A DNA stretch of 64,000 nt from Kitasatospora cineracea (GCF_003751605.1 NZ_RJVJ01000001.1:1116001-1180000), one strand, 5' to 3'; shown: positions 44,208-52,804, numbered from the stretch's first letter. The notes: generated from the letters alone by a model not told the origin. Made by a program: numbers and translations.

Positions 44208-45263
44208 TCAGCCCGCGGTGGCGTGGCCCCGGCTCGCGCGGCTGGCGCGCAGGCGCTTCCGGAAGTCCTCGTAGCTGTGTTCGACGTTCATCGCGTGCGA
44301 GAGGAGGTTGATCATGTAGTAGTTGCTGGTGGTGCGTACGGCGGCGTGCAGGGCGAGCCGGGCGGTGCCCTGTTGGCCGAGCCCCCAGGAGGTGGCCGCG
44401 TACAGGACGGTCGGCTCGACGGCGCACCAGTCGACCTCGCTGGGGCACAGGCGGGCGAGGTGGAGCCACAGGTCTCGGGCGGCGGGCAGTTCGTGGTCCT
44501 CGCAGTACTCCAGGGCGATCCCGGCGGTGTGGGAGTACTGCAGGCCGATCAGGAGCCGGGCGGCGGTGTCATCCGGGATCTGCTCGATGGTGGTGGTGCG
44601 GTCGACCAGGGCGCGGATGGTGCGGTCGACCAGGGCGGCGGCGTCGGCGGCGACCGCTCCGTGTCCGTCGGTGCGCATCTGGAGTTCGACGTTCTTGAGC
44701 ACGCTCTCGACGGCCGTGGCGATGGCGAGGGCGCGGACGCCGGTGACCGGGGCGAGCGCCGTACGGACGTCGCTGCTGCGCGGGAGTGCGGTCGCGTCGT
44801 ACTCGGCGGGCGGCGTGGAGATCGGGCGGCCTTCACCGGAGGCGTCGGTGGACATCAGCCAGTACCGGTCCCGGGTGAGGTAGACGACCTCCAAGAGGTC
44901 GGCGAGGTGGGACCGGGCGGCCACGTCGATGAGGTCGGCGAGGGGGCGGTGGTGGGCCATGGACTGCTCGCCGTAGAGGGGGTCGGCCGGGTCGGGGCAG
45001 ATCCAGGCCACGAGCCCCATGACGGTGTCCTCGGTCGCGGCGATCTGGTTCTGCTGGAAGGCGAGGAGGTCCCGGACGGCCATCGGCCAGTCGCTCGTGT
45101 CGGCGGGGAGGTCGGCGCGGGTGAAGTGGAGGGGTTCGCCGTCGGGGGCGAGGCCGGAGACGACCAGGGCCGCTTCGGGGTGGTAGCCGAACAGGTGCGG
45201 CAGGATGTGGACGAGGCTCTCGGGGCCGTCCATCACGTTGTTCTCGTTGTTCTGCTCGGTCAT
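44208..45263 (-). CDS. DUF4192 family protein (copy 2)
   Basis: The 351-aa protein has ESLVHILPHLFGYHPEAALV followed by VSGL, the clearest DUF4192 opening of the three. An ATG at 45263 follows 61 bases of leader containing a 22-bp operator-like site (45324-45345). Helical middle and C-terminal regions (LLIGLQYSHTAGIALEYC) align in layout with copies 1 and 3, indicating gene duplication followed by divergence. Function unknown. Confidence 0.75.
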   Translation of the reverse strand: MTEQNNENNVMDGPESLVHILPHLFGYHPEAALVVSGLAPDGEPLHFTRADLPADTSDWPMAVRDLLAFQQNQIAATEDTVMGLVAWICPDPADPLYGEQSMAHHRPLADLIDVAARSHLADLLEVVYLTRDRYWLMSTDASGEGRPISTPPAEYDATALPRSSDVRTALAPVTGVRALAIATAVESVLKNVELQMRTDGHGAVAADAAALVDRTIRALVDRTTTIEQIPDDTAARLLIGLQYSHTAGIALEYCEDHELPAARDLWLHLARLCPSEVDWCAVEPTVLYAATSWGLGQQGTARLALHAAVRTTSNYYMINLLSHAMNVEHSYEDFRKRLRASRASRGHATAG

Positions 45264-45323
45264 GACGTCCTATCAGGGTCTGCCCGGGTTCGCGGCCCGG
45301 ACCGGCAACCACAGAAGACTTCT

Positions 45324-45345
45324 GTCTTCTTTCTTGACTCAAGTC
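45324..45345 (-). promoter_or_regulatory. Operator-like site A
   Basis: Read on the minus strand, this is GACTTGAGTCAA followed by seven bases and GAC. The GACTTGAGTC core is a near-palindrome. It lies 61-82 bases upstream of DUF4192 copy 2. Three matching sites occur at 47650, 50917 and 52805. Confidence 0.65.
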
Positions 45346-45401
45346 TATTTGAAGGTGCGGGGGTTGGGCACACCCCAATTCCCTTCCCTTCCAACACCGC
45401 T

Positions 45402-45440
45402 GGCCCCGGGGGCGGCACCCGAACGGGCCGCCCCGGGGCC
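45402..45440. terminator. Hairpin after DUF4192 copy 3
   Basis: A GC-rich inverted repeat (GGCCCCGGGG...CGGC with one bulged base, matched by GCCGCCCCGGGGCC) lies just downstream of the stop at 45457. Confidence 0.6.
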
Positions 45441-45456
45441 GGACGCGCAAGCGGGC

Positions 45457-46446
45457 CTAGTCGCCGCTCAGGTGCCGGCGCAGCTCGCCCGGCACGTCCA
45501 ACGGCACCCCGAACCGCTGCGCGATGAGGGCGAACTCCGCGCACAGCAGCGCCGCGCGCGCGTCCTCCGCCTCCGGCTTCGCCTCGACGGCCCGGCCCAG
45601 GTGGCCGCTCGCCGCCTCGCAGTCGCCGTCGAGCAGCGCCGCGATGCCGAGCAGGACCAGCGGCCCGCCCGCGAGCTGGGCGTGCTCGCCGGTGCACAGG
45701 TCCGCGACCCGCTGCCACAGCCGCCGTGCCCGCTTCACCTCCTGCGGCTCGAAGCGCAGCGCCGCGAGGTGCCGGAAGGCACCGCTCTGGGCGGCGAAGA
45801 CCAGCCGGGCGAGCTGCTGGTCCGCGAGCTCCTGGAGGTCTTGGCCGTCGGCCAGCAGGTCCACGACGAACAGCAGCAGGAGTTGGAGCATGTCGTCGCG
45901 GCCGCGGGCGGACAGCTCGTCCGTGAAGTCGAGGTACGCCTGGTCCATCAGCCCGGCGTCAGCGCCGGCGGGCGAGGAAGCCGCGGCGGCCTGGGCGAGG
46001 GCGGCGCCGCGCAGTCGGACGGAGCCGAGGCCGGGCCCGTCGGAGGGCATGAAGCCGGGCAGGCTCCACCAGTGGGTGGGGGTGGCGAACTGCCGCCCGC
46101 CGACGGGCAGGCCGTGGTTGCCGCAGGCGAGGACCAGCCGCCGCCCGAGCAGGGTGTGCTCCTCGATGGCCTCGGGCCCGTCGCCGGGGTGGGCGTAGAT
46201 GATGAGGACGACCTCGCGGGGGTCCTGGCCCAGGGCGCGCAGGCGGTGGGCGGCGATGCCGATGAAGTCGGCGGCGAGTGCCGGCCAGGTGTTGGGGTCC
46301 TTGTCGTACTCGATGTCGAACAGGCTGAGCTTGGTGCCGAAGGCCATGAGGACGACGTGACCGGCCGGTTCGTGGCCGTAGGCGTTGGCGGCGAGGTCGG
46401 CGAGGCTGCCGGGCTGGAGGTGGAAGTGGGGGGTGCTGCTGGACAT
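45457..46446 (-). CDS. DUF4192-like protein (copy 3)
   Basis: The 329-aa protein has SLADLAANAYGHEPAGHVV followed by LMAFG, a divergent DUF4192-type opening, and a helical C-terminal half (ALRFEPQEVKRARRLWQRVA). Overall layout and size match copies 1 and 2. The ATG at 46446 follows AACGAGGAACC. The family call is less certain than for copy 2. Confidence 0.6.
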   Translation of the reverse strand: MSSSTPHFHLQPGSLADLAANAYGHEPAGHVVLMAFGTKLSLFDIEYDKDPNTWPALAADFIGIAAHRLRALGQDPREVVLIIYAHPGDGPEAIEEHTLLGRRLVLACGNHGLPVGGRQFATPTHWWSLPGFMPSDGPGLGSVRLRGAALAQAAAASSPAGADAGLMDQAYLDFTDELSARGRDDMLQLLLLFVVDLLADGQDLQELADQQLARLVFAAQSGAFRHLAALRFEPQEVKRARRLWQRVADLCTGEHAQLAGGPLVLLGIAALLDGDCEAASGHLGRAVEAKPEAEDARAALLCAEFALIAQRFGVPLDVPGELRRHLSGD

Positions 46447-46516
46447 GGCGGTTCCTCGTTCCGGGTGGGCCGCGCCGCCGGGCGGCGCGGCCGGGGTGGG
46501 TGGAGCGGGGCGGGCT

Positions 46517-46543
46517 GGCCGGGGGCGGGTTCCGCCCCCGGCC
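46517..46543. terminator. Hairpin after the DUF932 gene
   Basis: A 12-bp stem GGCCGGGGGCGG / CCGCCCCCGGCC with a 3-base loop lies just downstream of the stop at 46551. A second short palindrome occupies 46468-46492. Confidence 0.65.
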
Positions 46544-46550
46544 GCCGGGC

Positions 46551-47588
46551 TCAGGCCGCCAGCAGCAGGGCCTTCGCCATGTCCTTGATGTCGTTCCTCT
46601 GGGTGTGCAGCAGGGTGGTCATCGCCAGGTTGTTGCGGTGCTCCTGCTCGGTCAGGGCCTCGGGGACCTTGACGGCGCGGAAGTAGTCCTCGAACTCGAT
46701 GACGGTCTGCAGGGCGGCCCAGCGGGTGCCCCGGATGTTCTCCTGGGTGTCGGCCTCGGCGAACAGGGCGTGCAGGCGGTCGCGGCGCTCCTCGTGGGCG
46801 GCCAGGATGCTCTTGCGCGCACCCTCGGCCGGGGGCGTCCACAGCTGCCCGATCAGCTTGTCGAACTCCTGGTCGGTCATCGCCTGCTGGAACAGGGCGG
46901 TGGCCTCGGCCTCCAGCGCGGAGGCGTACTGCTCGGTAAACCCGAGGGTCTGGCGGGCCTCTTCCAGGTCGGTCAGGGCGTTCTTGGTGTGGCGGATCTT
47001 CCAGACGCGGTGGGCGTCCCGCACCGCGAGGTCGAGGGTGTTGGTGCACACCGCCCGCACGGGGGTCTCGACGGCGACGGCGGCGGAGCGGCCGTCGTGG
47101 CTGTTGGCGAACAGGGTGTAGAGGTCGATGCGGTCGGCCGCACCCTGGGGGTCGATGGTGATGCTCGGGGACTTGGTGGACATGAAGACGACCCGGCCGC
47201 CGTCGAGGGCACCGGCCGTCTCGTAGGTAAGGAAGCCGCCGCCGACGAGCTCGTCCAGGAAGGTGAAGGCGACGCGGTTCTGGATCGGGGTCCAGGTGTT
47301 GCCGACCAGCCCGCCGACCCAGTCACCGCTGTCGTCGCGGAAGGTGCCGAAGCGGCCGGGGATCTTCTTGCCGAGCTTGCCCTTGTTCATCGACAGGAGG
47401 GGGCGCTTCTCGACCAGCCAGTCCAGCTTGGCGAGCTTGATCACCTCGTCGCTGGTCTTGGCCTCCTCGGTGACGGTGCCCAGGCCGTGCCAGGCGGGCT
47501 CGCGGTGGGAGTAGAAGGCGGCCTCGCCGGTGGTGTTGTCGATCGCGCCCCGGTCGGCCCGGCCGGTGATGACGTCGCTCTGACGCAT
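46551..47588 (-). CDS. DUF932 / TIGR03299 phage-plasmid protein
   Basis: The 345-aa protein matches the TIGR03299 'phage/plasmid-like' family: AAFYSHREPAWHGLGTVTEE, FRDDSGDWVGGLVGNTWTPI, VRAVCTNTLDLAVRDAHRVW and a helical tail. Such proteins are found on phages, plasmids and integrative elements, with unproven function. The ATG at 47588 lies 62 bases from operator-like site B. This gene is one of the better markers that the surrounding region is a mobile element. Confidence 0.82.
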   Translation of the reverse strand: MRQSDVITGRADRGAIDNTTGEAAFYSHREPAWHGLGTVTEEAKTSDEVIKLAKLDWLVEKRPLLSMNKGKLGKKIPGRFGTFRDDSGDWVGGLVGNTWTPIQNRVAFTFLDELVGGGFLTYETAGALDGGRVVFMSTKSPSITIDPQGAADRIDLYTLFANSHDGRSAAVAVETPVRAVCTNTLDLAVRDAHRVWKIRHTKNALTDLEEARQTLGFTEQYASALEAEATALFQQAMTDQEFDKLIGQLWTPPAEGARKSILAAHEERRDRLHALFAEADTQENIRGTRWAALQTVIEFEDYFRAVKVPEALTEQEHRNNLAMTTLLHTQRNDIKDMAKALLLAA

Positions 47589-47649
47589 GGGTGTCTCCCT
47601 TGTGGTGGGCCCGGATTCGCGGTCCGGGCTGGCAACCAAGCTGACTTCT

Positions 47650-47671
47650 GTCTGCTTTCTTGACTTAAGTC
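47650..47671 (-). promoter_or_regulatory. Operator-like site B
   Basis: Read on the minus strand, this is GACTTAAGTCAA, seven bases, GAC; the first ten bases are a perfect palindrome. It lies 62-83 bases upstream of the DUF932 start, almost the same spacing as site A. The 47589-47994 stretch holds no other feature I can support apart from the leader of the plus-strand genes. Confidence 0.65.
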
Positions 47672-47994
47672 TATTCTCGGGCGGGCGACCTTGGGCACAC
47701 CCTTCGGGGAAGAACTTCCGGACCCCGCCGCGAGCCCCGCCCCGGCCCGGCTCCCCTCGGCCACACCCCGGCACCCGCGCCCGGCCCCTTGGACGGAAAC
47801 GAGTCAACGTCGCGGATCACCGCAGATCAGGGCCCGATCGCGGCTCCTTCGCCGACACAACGTCCACCCCCTCGCCCGCTGCAAGGCGGTGGCCCCGGCC
47901 CCGCCACAGCTGCACAATCAGGTCTCACGAACCCTGCCGGACAGGCGAGTTCGCCCTCTGCGGCAGACGCCGCCACACCCCTCAGGAGCCCCCC

Positions 47995-48204
47995 GTGAAG
48001 AACCGCCTCGCCTCCAGCACCGCCCCCGCCGGCCACCTCTCCGGGGCAGAGGTCGCGCTGATGATCAGCCTCGCGCTGCTGATCGCCGTCCTCGCCCTGG
48101 TCGGCCGCCCCGTTCCCGACGGGCTGCTCGTGATGGCCGGCGCGTGCAGCGCCTTCATCACCCGCGGGCACCCGGGCGCTCTCCCCGGGCGGCAGGGGCG
48201 CTGA
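47995..48204 (+). CDS. Small membrane protein
   Basis: The 69-aa protein starts with GTG after CAGGAGCC and has a hydrophobic stretch (EVALMISLALLIAVLALVG) followed by LLVMAGACSAFI. This gives one or two membrane segments. It lies two bases ahead of the HTH-protein gene and is one of few plus-strand genes in the element. A holin role was considered but there is no supporting context. Confidence 0.6.
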   Translation: MKNRLASSTAPAGHLSGAEVALMISLALLIAVLALVGRPVPDGLLVMAGACSAFITRGHPGALPGRQGR

Positions 48205-48206
48205 CC

Positions 48207-49121
48207 GTGGGACGCCGCGCGATGCCGGTGGCGGCGGGAGCCAGCCCGCGCACCAGGGCGCTCGCCGCCGCGCTGCGCCGGATGAAGGCGGACAGCGGCC
48301 TGACCTATGCGGGCCTCGCCAAGCGCACCAAGGAGCTGGGGGTCCCGCACGGTGCCGCGACGCTCAGCCGGGCCGCCGCCGGCACCCATCTGCCCCGGCT
48401 GACCACCGTCCGGGCGTTTGCCCGCGCCGCCGCCGACCGGAACAGCCGGCACGCCCAGTTCCTGGCCGCCGACAGGGCCGAGGTGCTGTGGGCGGCCGCT
48501 GGCGCGGAGCGGGCGGCCGTGCTGGCCGCCGAACCGGCCCGGCCCCGGCGCAGCACGGCGGGGCTGGCCCGCGGCCTGGCCGGGCTACGGGCACGGGCCG
48601 GACAGCCGTCGCTCACCCGGCTGCAGAAGCTGACCGCTGGCCCTGGCTGCCGGGTGCCACGGAGCACTATCCACCGGATCCTCGACGGCAAGGTGCTGCC
48701 GACGCGGGATCAGCTCGCCGCTCTGCTACGGGCATTCGATGCCGCAGCGGGGCCCGGCCGGGTGGTGGTGGAGGACCACCGGAAGTGGCTGGAGGCCCGC
48801 AACGCGATCGAGCGGAGGCTGCGCCCCGGCCCCCCGGAGCCGGTCACCAGCTACGGGTGCATCGACGGCCAGCTCGACGAGCTCCTGGAGCGCCGGGAGC
48901 GCGAGGAGGAGATCCTGCGCAAGGTCGGAAGGTGGAACGACGAGGAGGGCGACAGCGAGGAGGACGAGTACAGCCTCGGCGTCATCCGCGACCCGTACGC
49001 GCCATGGGAGGCGCTGGATGAGGACGAGTTGGCCGCCTGGGAGCAGGAGGCGCTCGCCGCCGAACCGGAGAACGGCGCCGGGGAGCCCCTCGCCGAGGTC
49101 GTGCGTCGCGCCCGCGGCTAG
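48207..49121 (+). CDS. DNA-binding protein with two helix-turn-helix motifs
   Basis: The 304-aa protein has a first HTH near residues 30-70 (TYAGLAKRTKELG, ATLSRAAAG) and a second near 130-180 (SLTRLQKLTAG, STIHRILDGKVLPTRDQLAA), then an acidic C-terminal tail. It resembles XRE-type regulators of actinomycete mobile elements. The GTG at 48207 lies two bases after the upstream stop. Its TAG stop is completed by the first base of an inserted IS. It could be the protein that binds the GACT-type operators, but this is untested. Confidence 0.72.
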   Translation: MGRRAMPVAAGASPRTRALAAALRRMKADSGLTYAGLAKRTKELGVPHGAATLSRAAAGTHLPRLTTVRAFARAAADRNSRHAQFLAADRAEVLWAAAGAERAAVLAAEPARPRRSTAGLARGLAGLRARAGQPSLTRLQKLTAGPGCRVPRSTIHRILDGKVLPTRDQLAALLRAFDAAAGPGRVVVEDHRKWLEARNAIERRLRPGPPEPVTSYGCIDGQLDELLERREREEEILRKVGRWNDEEGDSEEDEYSLGVIRDPYAPWEALDEDELAAWEQEALAAEPENGAGEPLAEVVRRARG

Positions 49122-50019
49122 GCCGTTTCCTTCGGATCATCCGATCGTTGGTTCATGTGTGTCGTTGACTGACGCGCAGTGGGCGCGGATCGAGCCGTTG
49201 CTGCCGAACCGGGCGCCGAAGCGGGGTGGAAGGTGGCGTGACCATCGGCAGGTGATCGATGCGATCGCGTTCAAGTACCGCACCGGGACACCCTGGACGG
49301 ACCTGCCCGAGCACTTCGGATCGTGGAAGGGCGCCCACAACCGGCTGCGGATGTGGGCGGCCGACGGCACGTGGGAGAAGGTCTTCACCGCGCTGCTCGC
49401 CCAGGCCGACGCCGAGGGCGACCTCGACTGGGTCGTCGCGGTCGACTCCACGATCGTCCGGGCGCATCAGCACGCCGCCGGGGCCCGTCAAAAGGGGCCC
49501 CGGCCGGCGAGCCGCACGACCACGCCCTCGGACGGTCCCGCGGCGGACTGACCACCAAGATCCATCTGGCCGCCGACGGGCACTGCAGACCGCTCGCGTT
49601 CGTCCTCACGCCCGGCCAGGCCGGTGACGCACCTGCCTTCGAGCACGTCATGGCACGGATCCGGGTGCCCCGGTCGATCGGCCGACCACGGACGACGCCG
49701 GACACGGTCCTCGCGGACAAGGCCTACTCCTCCCGCGCCATCCGCTCCCACCTGCGACGCCGACGCATCCGTGCGGTGATCCCGCAACCCGCCGACCAGA
49801 CCGCCAACCGCAAACGACTCGGCAGCCGGGGCGGCCGACCACCAGGGTTCGACCGCGACGCCTACAAGCACCGCAACACCGTCGAACGCTGCATCAACAA
49901 GCTCAAGCAGTGGCGCGGCCTCGCCACCCGCTACGACAAGACCGCCGCCATCTACCTCGCCGGACTCCACATCGCCGCCATCTTCATCTGGTCAGCACGA
50001 TGATCCGAAGGAAACGGCC
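49121..50019 (+). mobile_element. IS5-family insertion sequence
   Basis: The 899-bp element has perfect 20-bp terminal inverted repeats (GGCCGTTTCCTTCGGATCAT and its complement) and a 2-bp TA target duplication (49119-49120 and 50020-50021). It carries one transposase in two overlapping frames. All ends are intact, so it may still be mobile. It is inserted exactly between two convergent genes whose stop codons overlapped at CTAG. Confidence 0.9.
49159..50003 (+). CDS. IS5-family transposase (two overlapping frames, -1 frameshift)
   Basis: Frame 1 (49159-49551) has the IS5-type start SLTDAQWARIEPLLP and the first catalytic Asp in VAVDSTIVRAHQHAAG. Frame 2 continues one base back to 50003, with the second Asp in VLADKAYSS and the Glu in HRNTVERCINKLKQWRGLATR. 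The switch probably happens at a run of four A bases at 49490-49493. This programmed-frameshift layout is common in this group, so the split need not mean the gene is broken. Confidence 0.85.
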
Positions 50020-50372
50020 TAGTCCCCGGCGGAGCGCCGGTTGCGCATCTCCAGCCCGGCCTGCTTGGCGTAGCGGGTCACCAGGGCGGCCGACAGCCCC
50101 GAGGCGTCGGAGATCCGGTACACGGGCACCGACCGGTCCGGGTAGGCACCGGTGACGCCTTGCAGGCGCAGCTCGCGCATCCTGGTGGCGACGTCGTCAA
50201 CGACCGCGAGCGGGTCCCGTACCTGTTCCAGCAGGTCCATCGGCTCCAGGCCGGCCCCCTCGACGGCTTCGAGTGCGGCACGCAGTTCCTCGGCGGCGGC
50301 GGCCAGCCTCTCGCCGGGGGTGGCGGCCTTGCCGCGCCTGGTCTTCACGGCCGCCGGCTTCTCGCCGCTCAT
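50019..50372 (-). CDS. Small protein with a C-terminal HTH-like segment
   Basis: The 117-aa protein has a basic N-terminus, an acidic helical middle (LAAAAEELRAALEAVEGAGL) and a C-terminal RISDASGLSAALVTRYAKQA that looks like a helix-turn-helix. Its TAG stop uses the last base of the neighbouring IS. It may be a regulator or a nucleoid-associated protein of the element. Confidence 0.6.
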   Translation of the reverse strand: MSGEKPAAVKTRRGKAATPGERLAAAAEELRAALEAVEGAGLEPMDLLEQVRDPLAVVDDVATRMRELRLQGVTGAYPDRSVPVYRISDASGLSAALVTRYAKQAGLEMRNRRSAGD

Positions 50373-50456
50373 CGCAGTCTCCTTCGGGTGCGGCCCGGTC
50401 GGGGCCGGGGTCGTCTATGTCTACCAGTGAGCGCCGAGGTGGGCGAAGAACGCGCG

Positions 50457-50490
50457 GTGCCCGCGCCCCACCGAGGCGGGGCGCGGGCAC
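50457..50490. terminator. Hairpin after the 113-aa gene
   Basis: A 13-bp perfect stem GTGCCCGCGCCCC / GGGGCGCGGGCAC with an 8-base loop lies just downstream of the stop at 50510. Confidence 0.7.
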
Positions 50491-50509
50491 GGGCCGTTCT
50501 CGCCGGGGC

Positions 50510-50851
50510 CTACCGGAAGAGGGCGACGTACTCCTCGATCGCGGCCGCGAGGTCCTTGCCTTGCAGAATGCCGGGTGTGGTGCTGGCGTACACCCGCGCG
50601 CCCAGCCCGCGCGGCAGGGTGCCGTAGTCGCTGAACAGGAAGGCGTTGACGTCGAGTTCGCCAACCGTCGGGTTGATGACGCGCACCAGAACGCCCTCCC
50701 ACTCGTCCTGCCGCGCCCTGGCGGATCCCAGAAGTTCGGCGGTGACGATCAGCTGTCCGTCGCGGCGGGTCTGGCACTGTCCAGCGACTACCCCTCCCGG
50801 GAGCGGCTGGAGGGCTTTGAGGATCTCCATGTGGCTGAATGGCATTTCCAA
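50510..50851 (-). CDS. Unrecognised 113-aa protein
   Basis: A compact mixed alpha/beta protein with a DGQLIVTAELLGSARARQDE centre and a GTLPRGLGARVYASTTPGIL segment. Operator-like site C lies 66-87 bases upstream of its start. No family is recognised. The ATG at 50851 was chosen over a later Met because the upstream one retains more of the open frame. Confidence 0.6.
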   Translation of the reverse strand: MEMPFSHMEILKALQPLPGGVVAGQCQTRRDGQLIVTAELLGSARARQDEWEGVLVRVINPTVGELDVNAFLFSDYGTLPRGLGARVYASTTPGILQGKDLAAAIEEYVALFR

Positions 50852-50916
50852 CTCCCCTACTTGGGGCCGGGGTTCTGCTTCTCCCGGCTGGCCCTGCCAT
50901 CCTCCAACCCAAATGA

Positions 50917-50938
50917 GACTTGAGTCAACTTTCTAGAC
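50917..50938 (+). promoter_or_regulatory. Operator-like site C
   Basis: GACTTGAGTCAA, seven bases, GAC. It overlaps the stop codon of the 153-aa gene and lies upstream of the 113-aa gene. It has the opposite orientation to sites A and B relative to the controlled gene, which a near-palindromic core would tolerate. Confidence 0.6.
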
Positions 50939-51394
50939 CTTTGCCTCTTTGGTCGACTGCGCCGAAGCCCCGTCCTCCACGCCGGGCAGGTGCCCTGCCA
51001 GCTCGCGGCGGATGAGGCCCCGCACCATGTGTAGCGCCTCGTTCCAGCCGTGCGCCCACGGGTCCGGGCCGCGCTGCTCCCCCAGTTCGGCGACGGCCGC
51101 CAGGGCTGCCGCCATCTGCGGCACCGGCAGGACGAGCGCCCGGGTACCGTCGCCGTGGCCGCCGGCCTCGCCGAGGCGGCCGGGCCGGTCCCAGGCGATC
51201 GTCTGCCCGCGCTCGCCCCGCAGCCGGGTAACGGCTGCGGAGCCCGCGGCGGGCGAGAACTGGCAGCCCTCGGCGACAATCCCGGTGACGCGGGTGCCGG
51301 AGACGTAGGTGTCCCGAGCGAGGAGGTAGAGGGTGGGGGGCTCGGGGCCGAACGGCCGGAACAGGCCCTCCAGGAGGGCGGCGAGCTCGCTCAC
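50933..51394 (-). CDS. Unrecognised 153-aa protein
   Basis: The protein begins MSELAALLEGLFRPFGPEPP and ends with a helical tail rich in Ala, Glu and Lys. The ATG at 51394 overlaps the HU gene stop by four bases, so the two are co-translated. No family is recognised. It may serve with the HU protein in the element's DNA packaging or regulation. Confidence 0.6.
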   Translation of the reverse strand: MSELAALLEGLFRPFGPEPPTLYLLARDTYVSGTRVTGIVAEGCQFSPAAGSAAVTRLRGERGQTIAWDRPGRLGEAGGHGDGTRALVLPVPQMAAALAAVAELGEQRGPDPWAHGWNEALHMVRGLIRRELAGHLPGVEDGASAQSTKEAKV

Positions 51395-51807
51395 GCCGCG
51401 CCCTTCGCGGCGGCCCGGCGGCGGTTGTTGTTGGCAACCGTCCGGGTGCGGGCGCTGCGGGCGGCGGCCCGGGTGTGGGTGCCCTTGGGGTCCTTGCGGA
51501 CCGCGCTGCCGGCCTCGGGCAGGTCGCGCTCGCGGTTGGCGTACTCCCTGAACCGGGTGTGCGGGCGGAAGCGGGGAACGGTGCGGGCGGCGAGGTCGAA
51601 CGTCTCGCCGGTCTGCGGGTTGCGGGCCCTCCGGGCACTGGCCTCGGTCGTCTCGAAGGTGCCGAAGCTGGTGACGGACACGGTCTCGCCGCTGACGACG
51701 GCGCGGACGATCGTGTCGAGGACGGCTTCGACGGCCTCGGCGGCGGCGCGCCGGCTTCCGAGCTGGAGCGCGACGCGCGCGATGAGGGCGGTCTTGTTGA
51801 TCGCCAT
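51391..51807 (-). CDS. HU-family DNA-binding protein with basic tail
   Basis: The 138-aa protein has the HU core (MAINKTALIARVA, TVSVTSFGTFETTEASARRA, RNPQTGETFDL) and a ~45-aa C-terminal tail rich in Arg, Lys and Ala. Long basic tails are typical of actinobacterial HU-like proteins. A GAGGAG site precedes the ATG. Together with its genomic setting it is probably a nucleoid protein carried by the element. Confidence 0.88.
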   Translation of the reverse strand: MAINKTALIARVALQLGSRRAAAEAVEAVLDTIVRAVVSGETVSVTSFGTFETTEASARRARNPQTGETFDLAARTVPRFRPHTRFREYANRERDLPEAGSAVRKDPKGTHTRAAARSARTRTVANNNRRRAAAKGAA

Positions 51808-51828
51808 GCGGTTCTCCTCGGGTTGGTC

Positions 51829-51863
51829 GGGCCGGGCGACGGGGTGGTCACGTCGCCCGGCCC
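51829..51863. terminator. Hairpin after the 68-aa gene
   Basis: A 12-bp perfect stem GGGCCGGGCGAC / GTCGCCCGGCCC with an 11-base loop lies between the HU start and the stop of the 68-aa gene, in the position of a terminator for the latter. Confidence 0.6.
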
Positions 51864-51876
51864 GGGTCTTGGGGTG

Positions 51877-52083
51877 TTAGGCCGGGTGCGGCACGGGGGC
51901 CGGGGACGGGGAGGGCAGGAGCTGCGGGGTGGTGGCGCCGGTCGGGGCCGGGCAGGTCGGGCCGGAGGTCGCCGCCGGGGGCGGGACCGGGTGGTCGGCA
52001 CTGCGGGCCGTGGCGGCCCCGCTGATGCTTCCGAGCACCAGTCCGGCGAGGAGGGAGCCGACGAGCAGAGCGGAGCCGCGCAT
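51877..52083 (-). CDS. Small secreted or membrane-anchored Pro-rich protein
   Basis: The 68-aa protein has an N-terminal hydrophobic segment (ALLVGSLLAGLVLGSISGAA) followed by a Pro/Ser/Thr-rich tail of ~45 residues. It is likely exported or anchored in the membrane. It resembles in design the 194-aa protein upstream. No function is evident. Confidence 0.6.
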   Translation of the reverse strand: MRGSALLVGSLLAGLVLGSISGAATARSADHPVPPPAATSGPTCPAPTGATTPQLLPSPSPAPVPHPA

Positions 52084-52110
52084 GGTGGCGGTGTCCTTTC
52101 GGTGGTGGGC

Positions 52111-52142
52111 CCGACCGGCCCCGCCGGGGCGGGGCCGGTCGG
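52111..52142. terminator. Hairpin after the 194-aa gene
   Basis: A 15-bp perfect stem beginning CCGACCGGCCCCGCC around a 2-base centre lies just downstream of the stop at 52150. Confidence 0.65.
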
Positions 52143-52149
52143 GGCCGGG

Positions 52150-52734
52150 TCAGTGGCTGGAGGGGCGGGGGGAGGGGTTCGGACCGGTGCTCGGGGCCTC
52201 GGTGAGCGACGGGGAGGGCTCCGGGTCGGGGTTCGCCGTCGGGGAGGCGGCGGGCCCGCAGGTGCCCGGGGTTGCGCTCGGGGACGGGGCCCCGGAGTTC
52301 GGGGCCGTCTCGACCCGGGTGACCGTGACGGTCACGGTCGGGACCGGGGCCGGGGCGGCCTCGCCGTCGGTCTGCTCGGCGGCCGGGGCCGGGCTCAGGC
52401 CGGGAACGACCGGGGCCGTCGCGGCCAGGGTGCCCAGGGAGGCCGGGACGGTGGCCGCCGGGACGGTGGCCGCCGGGGCGGTCACCGTCGGCAGGGCCAG
52501 GGCCGTCGGGGCGTCGGTGCCGAGCTGGACGGGGGTGGCCGTCCAGCTCGGCACGGCCGGGGCCGGGGCCTGCGCGCTGAGCGCCGGGGCGGCCGTCCGG
52601 TCCACCATCAGCGACCCGGCGACGAACCCGGCTCCGGCGAGCCCGAGGGCCACCACGGTCCGGGTGTCGAGGCGCAGGGTGAGCGCGCGACGGGTCCGGG
52701 CGGGGGCCTCGGGGGCGGGGGCGGTTTCGGTCAT
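52150..52734 (-). CDS. Membrane-anchored Ala/Pro-rich protein
   Basis: The 194-aa protein has a ~28-aa cytoplasmic N-terminus, one membrane segment (VVALGLAGAGFVAGSLMV) and an extracellular Ala/Pro/Thr/Val-rich stretch. It is low in complexity, so homology is hard to judge. It lies downstream of operator-like site D and next to a second small anchored protein. Confidence 0.6.
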   Translation of the reverse strand: MTETAPAPEAPARTRRALTLRLDTRTVVALGLAGAGFVAGSLMVDRTAAPALSAQAPAPAVPSWTATPVQLGTDAPTALALPTVTAPAATVPAATVPASLGTLAATAPVVPGLSPAPAAEQTDGEAAPAPVPTVTVTVTRVETAPNSGAPSPSATPGTCGPAASPTANPDPEPSPSLTEAPSTGPNPSPRPSSH

Positions 52735-52804
52735 TTGGCTGTCTCCTCAGTCGGGCCGGGGCTTCGCGTTTCCCCGGCTGGCAGGACCAGCCTCGCACAA
52801 AACA

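Noticed and set aside
47995..48204. A phage holin
   Set aside because: It is a small membrane protein but is about 5 kb from the endolysin and coupled to a DNA-binding gene.
49122..50003. A broken transposase
   Set aside because: The two frames overlap at a run of A bases with all three catalytic residues kept and intact terminal repeats, which fits programmed frameshifting.
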